Below are positions 35,448 to 43,393 of a stretch of 64,000 nt of DNA, piece by piece; position 1 is the first letter of the stretch, and every line of letters begins with the position of its first letter. Under the pieces are notes generated by a model, which was not told the DNA's origin, made no database searches, and saw only the letters and a list, made by a program, of their open reading frames with translations. The stretch covers positions 102,927-166,926 of the forward strand of contig CALWNQ010000004.1 of NCBI GenBank assembly GCA_944382875.1. The letters are read 5' to 3'. A program made the translations under genes and the position numbers. Origin of the DNA: an uncultured Clostridia bacterium. GTDB taxonomy: Bacteria; Bacillota; Clostridia; Oscillospirales; Ruminococcaceae.

Positions 35448-36599
35448 ATGAATAAAAAGGATATCAACGAAATCCGGCGGCATCTGGGCCCCGGTAAAAA
35501 TAACTTTCAAAAAATATACGGCTGTTTCGTCAACACCCAAAAACAGATTATCGCAAATCTGGAGGAATCATTTGTCCTGCTTCCGGAATTTGAAACAGAC
35601 GCTTACTGCGGACTGTTGAAAAAAACACTTTCCGGTACGCTTGGGAAAAACCTTTTGGACATCAGCTTTGCCACACAGGATGTGATGGAAGGAACCGAAT
35701 ACCGGCTTCTATCCAACCTGCGCAGCACCTCGCTGGCGGAACCGGAGCTACGGGATGAATTTTATCAGAAAGTGATCGAATCGGTGGATTTGCCGGAAAC
35801 CAACTTCCTGATTCTTCTGGTTTCGGATACATACGATGTCCCTGCACGCAATCAAAACGATGAAACAGATCCGGATAACTCAGATATCGTTTTTCATTAC
35901 TTCCTTTGCTGCATCTGCCCTGTTAAAGACAGCAAAACGGAGCTCGGCTATTTGGCGGGAGAAGGAAGCTTCCGCGGCTGCATTTCTCCGCAAATTGTAG
36001 GAAAACCGGAACTTGGCTTTCTGTTTCCGGCTTTTGAAGACCGCACGGCTAACATCTATCAGGCTCTGTTCTACACCCGCGATCCCGCACAGCTCCATAC
36101 AGATTTTTTGCAGACCATATTTCACACAGAAGCGCCAATGTCCTGTGTGGAACAGAAAGAAATTTTTGAAAATATCCTTTCCGAATCGCTGGAACAGGAC
36201 TGGAATCTGGAAACAGCCCAGTCTTTCCATGAACAGGTTCGGGAGCGGATGGAACAGTATGCCGAAACCAAAGATCCCGAACCATTGGAGCTTTCGCTGG
36301 GCGAAGTGGGAATGATTCTGACAAACTGCGGCATCAGCGAAGAGAAGACTGCGGAAGTCCAGGAAAAATGCAGGGAAAATTTTGGAGAAGCAGCCGTCCT
36401 CAACCCTGCGAACATGATCGACAGCAAACGCTTTGAACTCAAAACCCCCCAGGTAAAAATCATCATCGATCCGGAATTCAGCTACCTGGTGGAAACCAGG
36501 ATCATCGACGGCAGAAAATATATCCTGATTCCCTCAGATGATGGAATCGAACTGAATGGGCAAAAACTTTCTCAAATCTCGGAAGAGCCTCTGGAATAA
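35448..36599 (+). CDS. DUF4317 family protein
   Basis: The 383-residue soluble acidic protein starts MNKKDINEIRRHLGP, a signature of DUF4317, found mainly in Clostridia. Two alpha/beta halves are separated by an acidic helical region (about 250-310). No enzyme motif is apparent. A TATACT at 35410-35415 lies 33 bases upstream and is a likely -10. It is divergent from sigG, so their 177-bp spacer carries both control regions. Confidence 0.83.
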   Translation: MNKKDINEIRRHLGPGKNNFQKIYGCFVNTQKQIIANLEESFVLLPEFETDAYCGLLKKTLSGTLGKNLLDISFATQDVMEGTEYRLLSNLRSTSLAEPELRDEFYQKVIESVDLPETNFLILLVSDTYDVPARNQNDETDPDNSDIVFHYFLCCICPVKDSKTELGYLAGEGSFRGCISPQIVGKPELGFLFPAFEDRTANIYQALFYTRDPAQLHTDFLQTIFHTEAPMSCVEQKEIFENILSESLEQDWNLETAQSFHEQVRERMEQYAETKDPEPLELSLGEVGMILTNCGISEEKTAEVQEKCRENFGEAAVLNPANMIDSKRFELKTPQVKIIIDPEFSYLVETRIIDGRKYILIPSDDGIELNGQKLSQISEEPLE

Positions 36600-36602
36600 C
36601 CA

Positions 36603-36632
36603 AAAGACAGCCTGTACTAACAGGCTGTCTTT
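36603..36632. terminator. Terminator between convergent genes
   Basis: AAAGACAGCCTGT and ACAGGCTGTCTTT form a 13-bp stem adjacent to both stop codons. Confidence 0.92.
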
Positions 36633-37430
36633 CTATTTGATGTTCATATGTGTGCTGGCACTCCGATTTTTGAATTTCATTGGACTGATTCCTTCATAAT
36701 ATTTGAAAAAGCCGATAAAATGCTGCTCCGATGGGAAATGGAGCTGTGCTGCAACCTCCTTGATCGAATAGCCGGAAGAAATCAGCAGGCTTTTGGCAAA
36801 ATTGAGCCTTGTTTTGGCGATATATTCTTTGAGTCCCATCGAGGTTTTCGCCTTAAACAGTGCGGAAAGATAGTCCGGGTTATAGCCGTAATGAGCTGCC
36901 ACCGACCGCACTGTCGGGACTTCGGCAATGCCGGTGCGGATATATTCGGTAATTTCGTTGATTAGTCGGTCACTGCGGTCAATTCTTGTTTGCGCACAGA
37001 CATTTAGATAGGAAAGAATGAGCAGACTGAGTGCATCCGGGCTGCTCTGAGGATAGTATGGAGAGGTTGCTGTGTGCAGCAGCTGGGAAAAATAAAAGGT
37101 GATGTTGTCCGCCTGCACCGTATCGTCGATGTTAAGGTGCTGAAACCGGATAATATCAGGATCCGACACCCAAAAGTGCATCCAATAAAAGGTTGGCGCA
37201 GGATCCGAAAGTCGGGTACCCTCATGCAGCCTTTCCGGATGCAGCAGGAGGATATCTCCTTTGGCAAGAGAATACTCCGTCTCCTCTTCCCGGATAAACG
37301 CTTCGCCATCCAGCATAAAAATGATTTCATAACTGTCAATTACCCGCCGGTCGTGAATCCACGGCTTATTTCCCCTAAACACACCGGCAGAGACATATTG
37401 CAGTCTGATATTCTCTTCTGTTTGAATCAT
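36633..37430 (-). CDS. AraC-family transcriptional regulator
   Basis: The 265-residue protein has an N-terminal cupin sensor domain (about 10-130, with GDILLLHPERLHEG) and a C-terminal double helix-turn-helix (about 165-260, with RSVAAHYGYNPDYLSALFK and IKEVAAQLHFPSEQHFIGFFK). Such proteins activate carbohydrate genes on binding a sugar. It is divergent from the GH127 gene and very likely controls it. Confidence 0.92.
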   Translation of the reverse strand: MIQTEENIRLQYVSAGVFRGNKPWIHDRRVIDSYEIIFMLDGEAFIREEETEYSLAKGDILLLHPERLHEGTRLSDPAPTFYWMHFWVSDPDIIRFQHLNIDDTVQADNITFYFSQLLHTATSPYYPQSSPDALSLLILSYLNVCAQTRIDRSDRLINEITEYIRTGIAEVPTVRSVAAHYGYNPDYLSALFKAKTSMGLKEYIAKTRLNFAKSLLISSGYSIKEVAAQLHFPSEQHFIGFFKYYEGISPMKFKNRSASTHMNIK

Positions 37431-37466
37431 CTCGGATTTTCTTACCCTTTCTGTTCTTTTTCCCGC

Positions 37467-37494
37467 TTGTTTTCCTTTGGAAAACCATTATAAT
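37467..37494 (+). promoter_or_regulatory. GH127 promoter with internal palindrome
   Basis: TTGTTT and TATAAT are separated by 16 bp, about 50 bp before the GH127 start. The inverted repeat TTTTCC-TTT-GGAAAA (37470-37484) overlaps the spacer and is a candidate operator for the divergent AraC protein or another regulator. Confidence 0.5.
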
Positions 37495-37543
37495 AATAGC
37501 ATAGAAGATTACATAAAACAAGCACAGAAAGTGAGGATTTTCT

Positions 37544-39382
37544 ATGAAAAACACTTTTCTCTCTTTTGAACAGGTTTCCCTATCCGACGGATTTTGGAAA
37601 AAATGGCAGCAAATCAACGCCGCTGTTACCGTTCCTGCTATTTATGACCGTTTCGCAGAATCCGGCCGGTTCGATGCCCTCCGCCTCGACTGGAAAGAAG
37701 GTCAGCCGCATCCCCATATTTTCTGGGATTCGGATACCGCCAAATGGATCGAAGCCGCTGCCTATGTCATTGAAAAAAACGGAGACACTGCCCTGATCGA
37801 AAAAGTGGACGCCCTCATCGACCTGATTGCGGAACATCAGGAAGAGTGCGGCTATTTCAACTCCTACTACCAGCAATTCCAACCGGAAAAACGCTTTACC
37901 GACCGCACCGACCATGAACTCTATTGCGCCGGCCATTTGATGGAGGCAGCAGTTGCATACCATCGCGCCACCGGCAAAGACAAACTGCTCTCGGTTGTCT
38001 GCAAATATGCCGATTATATCGAAAAAATCTTCGTCAAAGAACAATCCGCTTCCTTTGTCACACCCGGTCATCCGGAAATCGAGCTTGCGCTCGTTCGGCT
38101 GTATGAAGAAACCGGAGAACTGCGTTATTTAAACCTCGCCCGTTTTTTTGTCAATCAGCGCGGACTCAAACCGGAACAGCAGTACGAATGGGCGGATCCC
38201 TCCTATTCTCAGAGCCACCTTCCGGTCCGGGAGCAGAAAACCGCCGAAGGTCACTCGGTACGAGCCTGTTATCTGTACAGCGGTATGGCAGACATTGCTC
38301 GGTATGACAGCGACAACGAGCTGCTGAATGCCTGCAAAGCCATCTTCGACAACATCATCAACCGCAGAATGTACATCACCGGCGGCATCGGGAGCGCCGC
38401 AAACGGCGAAGCTTTCACCATCGACTATGATCTCCCCAACCTGACCGCCTATTCCGAAAGCTGCGCCGCAATCGCGCTCATCTTTTTTGCCCATCGGATG
38501 CTGATGTCCGAACTGGACGGAAAATATTCGGATACGATTGAGCGAGTGCTATACAACGGGTTTTTAAGCTCCATTTCGCTGGATGGAAAATCTTTCTTTT
38601 ATGTCAATCCACTGGAAATCAATCCTACCCTGCTCAATCGGAACCGCAGCCTTCTCGACAAGAGTGAACATCTCCCCATCACCCAACGTCTGGAGCTGTT
38701 CGGCTGCTCCTGCTGTCCGCCCAACATTGCGCGGCTGATGGCAACGGTCGGCGGACTGTTGTATTCCCAAAATGGCAATACCCTGCATATCCACCAGTAT
38801 ATGGCAGGAACCGCAGAGTTTGATGGAACAAAAATTACCCAGCAAACTTCATATCCATCCGACGGTACTGTCCGCATTTTGGTAGAAAAATACCAGGGCA
38901 GCGAAATTGCCATCCGGATTCCTGGCTGGTGCAGAAATTGGCAGCTCCGGGTGAACGACCAGCCTATACAGCCCCGAATGGAGAAAGGGTATGCCTTCTT
39001 CCCCTGTTCCAGCAATGCGGAAATCCTTCTTCAAATGGAAATGGCAACGGAAATCATCGAAGCAAATCCTCTTGTAACCGAAAACGCCGGACGCGCCGCC
39101 ATCATGCGGGGACCTGTTGTATACTGTGCCGAAGGCGCTGACAACGGGGAAAACATACATAGTATCTGGATCACAGATGAACTGGATGCAGAAGAATGGG
39201 ATTCCGAACAATTTGGCTGTAAATGCCTTCGGATCGACGCCTGGCAGCCTGCACCGTCTCAATCGCTTTACTATCCTGCCAACAAACAACCGTCCGTTCA
39301 GAAACGACTGACATTGATCCCCTATTTCGGGTTTGCTAACCGCGGAGAATCCGAAATGCTGGTTTGGCTGTTGAAAAAATAA
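37544..39382 (+). CDS. Glycoside hydrolase family 127 (beta-L-arabinofuranosidase-like, DUF1680)
   Basis: The 612-residue cytoplasmic enzyme has no signal peptide. The (alpha/alpha)6 barrel contains GHLMEAAVAYHRATG and YITGGIGSAANGEAF, and the zinc-thiolate catalytic cluster appears as GCSCCPPN near residues 387-393. In characterised members the Cys is the nucleophile that removes beta-L-arabinofuranose from plant-derived oligosaccharides. The sequence starts right after GAGG. The pairing with an AraC regulator suggests induction by a plant sugar. No transporter is adjacent. Confidence 0.92.
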   Translation: MKNTFLSFEQVSLSDGFWKKWQQINAAVTVPAIYDRFAESGRFDALRLDWKEGQPHPHIFWDSDTAKWIEAAAYVIEKNGDTALIEKVDALIDLIAEHQEECGYFNSYYQQFQPEKRFTDRTDHELYCAGHLMEAAVAYHRATGKDKLLSVVCKYADYIEKIFVKEQSASFVTPGHPEIELALVRLYEETGELRYLNLARFFVNQRGLKPEQQYEWADPSYSQSHLPVREQKTAEGHSVRACYLYSGMADIARYDSDNELLNACKAIFDNIINRRMYITGGIGSAANGEAFTIDYDLPNLTAYSESCAAIALIFFAHRMLMSELDGKYSDTIERVLYNGFLSSISLDGKSFFYVNPLEINPTLLNRNRSLLDKSEHLPITQRLELFGCSCCPPNIARLMATVGGLLYSQNGNTLHIHQYMAGTAEFDGTKITQQTSYPSDGTVRILVEKYQGSEIAIRIPGWCRNWQLRVNDQPIQPRMEKGYAFFPCSSNAEILLQMEMATEIIEANPLVTENAGRAAIMRGPVVYCAEGADNGENIHSIWITDELDAEEWDSEQFGCKCLRIDAWQPAPSQSLYYPANKQPSVQKRLTLIPYFGFANRGESEMLVWLLKK

Positions 39383-39387
39383 ATAGC

Positions 39388-39420
39388 TAACCCCCGGGGC
39401 TATCTTAGTTCCGGGGGTTA
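39388..39420. terminator. Bidirectional terminator
   Basis: TAACCCCCGG and CCGGGGGTTA form a 10-bp stem between the GH127 gene and the convergent methyltransferase gene. Confidence 0.9.
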
Positions 39421-39443
39421 TATATCATCACAAATACTTCAAG

Positions 39444-40229
39444 TCATACTCGTTTTGTAAGACATAAAGAAATCCATTGTGGTAGAGCAGCATATGGATT
39501 GATGTTTATATCTGCTTTCTCATCCCATTCTGAGATATCCCACCATTTTGCACCAAGGATATCTTTTTCAGCAAACAATTCATCCATGGAAGAAATTGAA
39601 AATCCACTTTCTATAAGAAAATTAACTATATCCTGAACCCTCCAATAATAATGGGGAATACTATCCTCTTTTAAAATCCTTCCATATGGTCTTTCAATTT
39701 TCAACTCATTTGTGTTGTCGTTAAATGGTCTGATAAAGGGATGTGTATCAAAAAAAATATAATGACCATTATTTCTTAAAATACGATAGAAACCGCTATA
39801 CATCATTGTTAAATCTGAAATCCAAACATGTACGCCGTTTGAAGTATACACAAGGTCATAACTCCTGTCTTCAATGCGCGATAAATCCATCGAATCAATA
39901 ATCTGAAAATTTATATTCCAATTTTGTTCATCAGCAATCATTTTAGCATTTTCTATTTGTTTCTCAGATATATCGCACGATGTAACTTTGGCTCCAAGTA
40001 CATGAAAAGCGTAAACTGCTTTGTTATCACCACTTGACGGTACTAATACCTTCACTCCTTTAAAACTTGGATATATAGCCGTCATTCGTTCCCACACTTT
40101 TGTAGGAAACACTTTGTTGGGGCTGGACTTAATAAATTCAATTTCTGTTTTACGATCACTTTTATTAAAATAATTATCTGACCATTCGTTCCATGCGTTT
40201 TGAATAACTTTGTTATCTATTGTTTTCAT
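39444..40229 (-). CDS. Class I SAM-dependent methyltransferase, AT-rich and probably acquired
   Basis: The 261-residue methyltransferase has the Rossmann motifs VKVLVPSSGDNKAVYAF (motif I, atypical), ISEKQIENAKMIADE (motif II region) and YDLVYTSNGVHVW (motif IV). The acceptor is unknown. Base and codon use are far richer in A/T than the genes around it (many AAA, AAT, ATT, TTA codons), suggesting transfer. AAGGAG precedes the ATG. Its transcript begins some 180 bases upstream and carries a leader peptide and alternative hairpins, an arrangement seen with translation-inhibitor-induced genes. It lies between GH127 and tRNA-Pro. Confidence 0.85.
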   Translation of the reverse strand: MKTIDNKVIQNAWNEWSDNYFNKSDRKTEIEFIKSSPNKVFPTKVWERMTAIYPSFKGVKVLVPSSGDNKAVYAFHVLGAKVTSCDISEKQIENAKMIADEQNWNINFQIIDSMDLSRIEDRSYDLVYTSNGVHVWISDLTMMYSGFYRILRNNGHYIFFDTHPFIRPFNDNTNELKIERPYGRILKEDSIPHYYWRVQDIVNFLIESGFSISSMDELFAEKDILGAKWWDISEWDEKADININPYAALPQWISLCLTKRV

Positions 40230-40278
40230 ATCAGATTACTCCTTAATTATTAACATTAAAAGTGCTAACTCAATATGC

Positions 40279-40333
40279 AGGCGAAATTTATCTCTATGTA
40301 ACAGTCGCCTTTCACATGAGTTTTACATAGAGA
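40279..40333 (-). promoter_or_regulatory. Mutually exclusive leader hairpins (attenuator-like)
   Basis: An 11-bp perfect inverted repeat (arms 40323-40333 and 40291-40301, TCTCTATGTAA/TTACATAGAGA) begins inside the leader peptide codons. A second repeat (40305-40310 with 40279-40284, AGGCGA/TCGCCT) has the downstream arm of the first in its loop, while its own first arm lies in the loop of the first. The two hairpins therefore exclude each other. No U-run follows either, so a translational or mRNA-stability mechanism is likelier than transcription termination. Confidence 0.55.
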
Positions 40334-40365
40334 ACATCAATAAAGAAACCTATAATGCCTTTCAT
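40312..40365 (-). CDS. Leader peptide upstream of the methyltransferase gene
   Basis: The 17-codon frame MKGIIGFFIDVLYVKLM has an excellent AGGAGG (40373-40378) eight bases before its ATG, a far better site than most genes nearby. It ends before the second hairpin arm and its last third forms the first hairpin arm. The hydrophobic IIGFFIDVL core resembles ribosome-stalling leaders in general, without a specific match that I recognise. Confidence 0.6.
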   Translation of the reverse strand: MKGIIGFFIDVLYVKLM

Positions 40366-40384
40366 GGACTTTACCTCCTATTTA

Positions 40385-40433
40385 TGATATGATTTAATTT
40401 GGATTTTATATTTGAATAGATTATATCATATCA
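40385..40433. repeat. Inverted repeat flanking the methyltransferase promoter start region
   Basis: TGATATGAT at 40385-40393 and its exact reverse complement at 40425-40433 flank the predicted start of transcription; one arm overlaps the -10 box. This is a possible operator, or chance in very AT-rich DNA. Confidence 0.35.
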
Positions 40434-40448
40434 CTTAATTGTTTTCAA
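40420..40448 (-). promoter_or_regulatory. Promoter of the leader peptide/methyltransferase transcript
   Basis: On the minus strand TTGAAA and TATAAT are separated by 17 bp. The 5' leader of about 180 bases would hold the leader peptide and hairpins. The rest of the 40230-40503 gap holds only these elements. Confidence 0.75.
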
Positions 40449-40503
40449 CTCTATTATTTATCGCATTAAGGGGAAAATTTTGTCTTCCAGGATAATAAAA
40501 AAC

Positions 40504-40539
40504 AAAGACACATACTCATCGATGCGAGTATGTGTCTTT
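40504..40539 (-). terminator. Terminator of tRNA-Pro
   Basis: AAAGACACATACTC and GAGTATGTGTCTTT form a 14-bp stem followed on the minus strand by GTTTTTTATT. Confidence 0.92.
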
Positions 40540-40555
40540 TTGGCTTTTGGCCTTC

Positions 40556-40631
40556 TGGTCTGAGTGACTGGATTTGAACCAGCGGCCTCTACCACCCCAA
40601 GGTAGCGCGCTACCATCTGCGCCACACCCAG
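40556..40631 (-). tRNA. tRNA-Pro, anticodon GGG, CCA encoded
   Basis: The minus strand folds as a full cloverleaf: a 7-bp acceptor stem CTGGGTG/CACTCAG, a D stem GCGC/GCGC, an anticodon stem CTACC/GGTAG with the loop TTGGGGT, and a T arm GCTGG-TTCAAAT-CCAGT. Discriminator A and encoded CCA complete the 76 bases. The anticodon GGG reads CCC and CCU. It has its own terminator, and the acquired methyltransferase gene lies downstream of it. Confidence 0.95.
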
Positions 40632-40690
40632 ACGACTTGATTATTATAACACATTCATCGACAAAATGCAAGCTTTTTCTTAAAAATTAA

Positions 40691-40866
40691 TTATACTTTA
40701 TTTTTTTCAATCGATTCAGCACCTCCAGAATCTGCAATCATTGTAAGATTCTGTCCAACAGTCATAAAAAAGTTCCAATGAAATTAATTTCATCCACACT
40801 TTTCCCCATCGCTAATACTGCTGCTATTGCTGCCGCAGTTAACATCAACTCTGTTCCTTTCTCCAT
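40691..40866 (-). pseudogene. Small hydrophobic protein gene with a one-base frame change at a slippery heptamer
   Basis: With a strong GGAGGGGAG ribosome binding site, a frame from 40866 reads MEKGTELMLTAAAIAAVLAM and on to GTFL, then stops (TGA 40764-40762). The -1 frame continues as MTVGQNLTMIADSGGAES to a TAA at 40691. The joined 58-residue product looks like a normal small clostridial protein; I am reminded of DUF6774 but not sure. The break falls at T TTT TTA (40765-40771) in the correct register for -1 ribosomal slippage. It may be a simple one-base deletion, two overlapping ORFs (ATGA), or a programmed frameshift. It lies 32 bp behind a terminator with no clear promoter of its own. 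Confidence 0.6.
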
Positions 40867-40901
40867 TTTCTCCCCTCCTTTTTGCACCATATGCCGGAAA
40901 C

Positions 40902-40929
40902 AAAAAAACGGTGCGGATTACTCCGCACC
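40902..40929 (-). terminator. Terminator of the YitT gene
   Basis: GGTGCGGA and TCCGCACC form an 8-bp stem followed on the minus strand by GTTTTTTTG. Confidence 0.92.
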
Positions 40930-40933
40930 ATTT

Positions 40934-41845
40934 TTAATCGGATTCAACTGTTGCGCCGCCGTTCCAATCCTCCGCGGCACGTTCCGGCAGGTCACCAGGA
41001 CGGAAACCATTTCCGTGGATTTCACCGCAGTCTGACGCAATGATAAATGCGTGAGAATCTACTTCGGAAGCTATTGTTTTAATTTTAAAATAATCTCGGC
41101 TCCGCATCGCAACAATCAGCACATTGCTGGGAATACCTGAATAAGCCCCTTTTCCGTTCAAGATCGTAACTCCGCGATGGCATTCCAAAATAATCCGGCG
41201 CGCAATTTCCTGTCCATGCCGGGAAATTAGAAAAATTACTTTGCCGCTTCCTCGCCGGTACAAAACAAGGTCCGCAACCCGTGTATAAACAAAAATTGTA
41301 ATTCCCGCATAAAGCACCGACTCAATCTTTCCGTAAACAAAACCGGATAATGCCACAATGCAGACATCCACCATCATAATGATTTGCCCCATTTGAAAAT
41401 CCGGGCGCTTCACCTGAACAAGTTTTGCCACAATATCACTGCCGCCGGTTGTAAAATCGCGCATGAATACAATTCCAAGTCCGGTTCCCATCAAAGCGCC
41501 GCCAAATACAGCACCCAGAATCATATCCCCCTGGTAAACCGGAAAATGCACCAATACCAAATCCAAAAAAATGGTCATAAATGATATGGTAACCAATGTC
41601 TTTAATGCAAATCGTTTTCCTACAATAAAAAATGCAAGCAAGAGTAGCGGTACATTCAGTACAAAGGTTAGAATTCCCATCGGAATGTGGAAGAGCGCAT
41701 TCAACATGGTGGAAAGGCCGCTCACGCCGCCCGGCGCGATCTGATTCGGCGCAGTAAAACAGTATACGCCGGCTGTATACAGTAAGGATCCCACAATCAC
41801 ATGCAGAGCATCCAAACCCAGTTCTTTCCCCCGATTTTTCAACAC
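40934..41845 (-). CDS. YitT-family membrane protein
   Basis: The 303-residue protein has an N-terminal DUF161 membrane domain with about five segments (GGVSGLSTMLNALFHIPMG, DFTTGGSDIVAKL) and a C-terminal cytoplasmic DUF2179 domain (about 215-290, with GRGVT-like folds and VIVAMRSRDYFKIK). The role is unknown; it may be a transporter. GTG start with AAGGTGA upstream. It follows the mutase-like gene after 16 bp and probably shares its promoters. Confidence 0.9.
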   Translation of the reverse strand: MLKNRGKELGLDALHVIVGSLLYTAGVYCFTAPNQIAPGGVSGLSTMLNALFHIPMGILTFVLNVPLLLLAFFIVGKRFALKTLVTISFMTIFLDLVLVHFPVYQGDMILGAVFGGALMGTGLGIVFMRDFTTGGSDIVAKLVQVKRPDFQMGQIIMMVDVCIVALSGFVYGKIESVLYAGITIFVYTRVADLVLYRRGSGKVIFLISRHGQEIARRIILECHRGVTILNGKGAYSGIPSNVLIVAMRSRDYFKIKTIASEVDSHAFIIASDCGEIHGNGFRPGDLPERAAEDWNGGATVESD

Positions 41846-41861
41846 AAACGGTCACCTTTTC

Positions 41862-43064
41862 CTATTTTATTAGGATTTTCATCAGCTCGGAGGCATCATC
41901 CAGGTAATTGCCACAGGCAAAGGCAGAAGCTTCGGTAAAACTCACCACACCAGACTTCTGGTCGACACTGTCATAGATAAAAAACGGAACCGGCGCAGCT
42001 GAATGAGTCATTGTCGCAAGAGGTGTGGGATGGTCCGGCAAAACCATCACCCGAAACTCCCCCTGCCCTTTCAGCCATTCCAAAACTGGCCCCAGAATCT
42101 CTTCATCAATCAGCTCAATGGATCGAACTTTATTCTCTATCTCCCCACGATGTCCGCATTCATCCGGCGCTTCCACATGGACATAAACCAAATCGCTGCC
42201 ATTTTGAAAAGCACGGATAGTCGCTTCAGCTTTTCCAGCAAAATTGGTGTCGATATAACCAGTTGCACCAGGCACATCGACCACATCCATCCCAGCCAGA
42301 ACGCCAATACCCTTAATCAGGTCAACCGCTGATATGACAGAAGCCTTTACACCGAAACGTTCCTCAAAATTCTGCAAGGCAGCTTTTCTTCCCTGCCCCC
42401 AGAACCACGCAGAGTTTGCCGGCCGTTTTCCGACTGCTACTCGTGCCCGATTAATCGGATGGTCTCGCAGGAGCTCATGGCTTTTCCGCATCCATTCCAA
42501 AAGAGGGACAGCTTCGGCAGAATCTGGCAGATACGGTCCGACAACTTTGCCGGAAATATCGTGGGGAGGTGTCAATTCGCCGAGTTCCGACGCCGAATTC
42601 TTCCATACTAAGCAGTGCCGATAGCTGACGCCCGTATACAACCGCATCCCTTCCGGAAGCGCCTGGTCGATTGATTTGACCAGTTCGTCCGCCTCAGCAG
42701 TCGATATGTCTCCGCCGCAATAATCCACCATCCGCTTTTGCGCATAATCCGCCTCATCTGAAAGGGTGACCAGATTGCATCGAATCGCATATTCATCCGG
42801 TGCAAGATCGATCCCGATGCTGGCTGCTTCCAGCGGAGAACGCCCTGTATAACAACTCGCCGGTTGATATCCCAGAGCAGAAAGATTGGCAACATCGCTC
42901 CCGGGCTTCATCCCATCCGGAACTGTTTTCGCCGTTCCAACTAACGCATTTGCGGCAAGTGCATCCATATTGGGTTTATATGCCGCTTCCATTGGTGTTT
43001 TTCCGCGCAAATCCGCAACCGGTGTATCCGCCATGCCATCGCAGAGCAATACCAGATATTTCAT
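41862..43064 (-). CDS. Cofactor-independent phosphoglycerate mutase-like enzyme (ApgM type)
   Basis: The 400-residue alkaline-phosphatase-superfamily enzyme has metal motif LLCDGMAD at the N-terminus, PGSDVANLSALGY with the catalytic Ser, YVHVEAPDECGHRG and a late VLPDHPTPL ligand set. The archaeal-type iPGM class interconverts 3- and 2-phosphoglycerate, although some members are annotated as homoserine kinases. Clostridia use such proteins alongside GpmI, so the substrate is not certain. AGGTGG precedes the ATG. Confidence 0.88.
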   Translation of the reverse strand: MKYLVLLCDGMADTPVADLRGKTPMEAAYKPNMDALAANALVGTAKTVPDGMKPGSDVANLSALGYQPASCYTGRSPLEAASIGIDLAPDEYAIRCNLVTLSDEADYAQKRMVDYCGGDISTAEADELVKSIDQALPEGMRLYTGVSYRHCLVWKNSASELGELTPPHDISGKVVGPYLPDSAEAVPLLEWMRKSHELLRDHPINRARVAVGKRPANSAWFWGQGRKAALQNFEERFGVKASVISAVDLIKGIGVLAGMDVVDVPGATGYIDTNFAGKAEATIRAFQNGSDLVYVHVEAPDECGHRGEIENKVRSIELIDEEILGPVLEWLKGQGEFRVMVLPDHPTPLATMTHSAAPVPFFIYDSVDQKSGVVSFTEASAFACGNYLDDASELMKILIK

Positions 43065-43092
43065 GAATCCACCTCATTGAAAATCCGTTCTT

Positions 43093-43121
43093 ATTATAGC
43101 AGAATCCAGTCTGTCCGTCAA
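43093..43121 (-). promoter_or_regulatory. Proximal promoter of the mutase/YitT operon
   Basis: On the minus strand TTGACG and TATAAT are separated by 17 bp, 29 bases before the ATG. Confidence 0.65.
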
Positions 43122-43236
43122 TAAAAATCACAAATTCCGACAAATTCTTTCCACAAAATACACGTGTCTGAAATTATCGACTTATTCCGCTTTTTGTTTT
43201 CTTGATAAGAACAGATGTATTTATATGTGTACAGTT

Positions 43237-43265
43237 ATTTTAACACATTAAATAAACATTGTCAA
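43237..43265 (-). promoter_or_regulatory. Distal promoter of the mutase/YitT operon
   Basis: On the minus strand TTGACA and TAAAAT are separated by 17 bp. The two promoters account for the AT-rich gap 43065-43353; I see no small gene there. Confidence 0.5.
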
Positions 43266-43353
43266 CTGCTTATAACATTATTTCGTAAGGAAACTCCTTT
43301 CCACTTATCTATATTGCCTCTGAACAATCGGATTAAATTTGTTTACCGCGATA

Positions 43354-43392
43354 GAAAAAGAGGAAAACTCCATATGAGCTTTCCTCTTTTTC
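43354..43392 (-). terminator. Terminator of the CmpB-like gene
   Basis: GAAAAAGAGGAAA and TTTCCTCTTTTTC form a 13-bp stem that directly abuts the stop codon. Confidence 0.9.
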
Positions 43393-43393
43393 A

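Noticed and set aside
40559..40590. tRNA-Pro 3' end as an integration site for the methyltransferase region
   Set aside because: No direct repeat of the tRNA end and no integrase gene is found in the window.
40778..41035. Plus-strand frame across the small gene and the YitT end
   Set aside because: It runs through the terminator hairpin and is antisense to two better supported genes.
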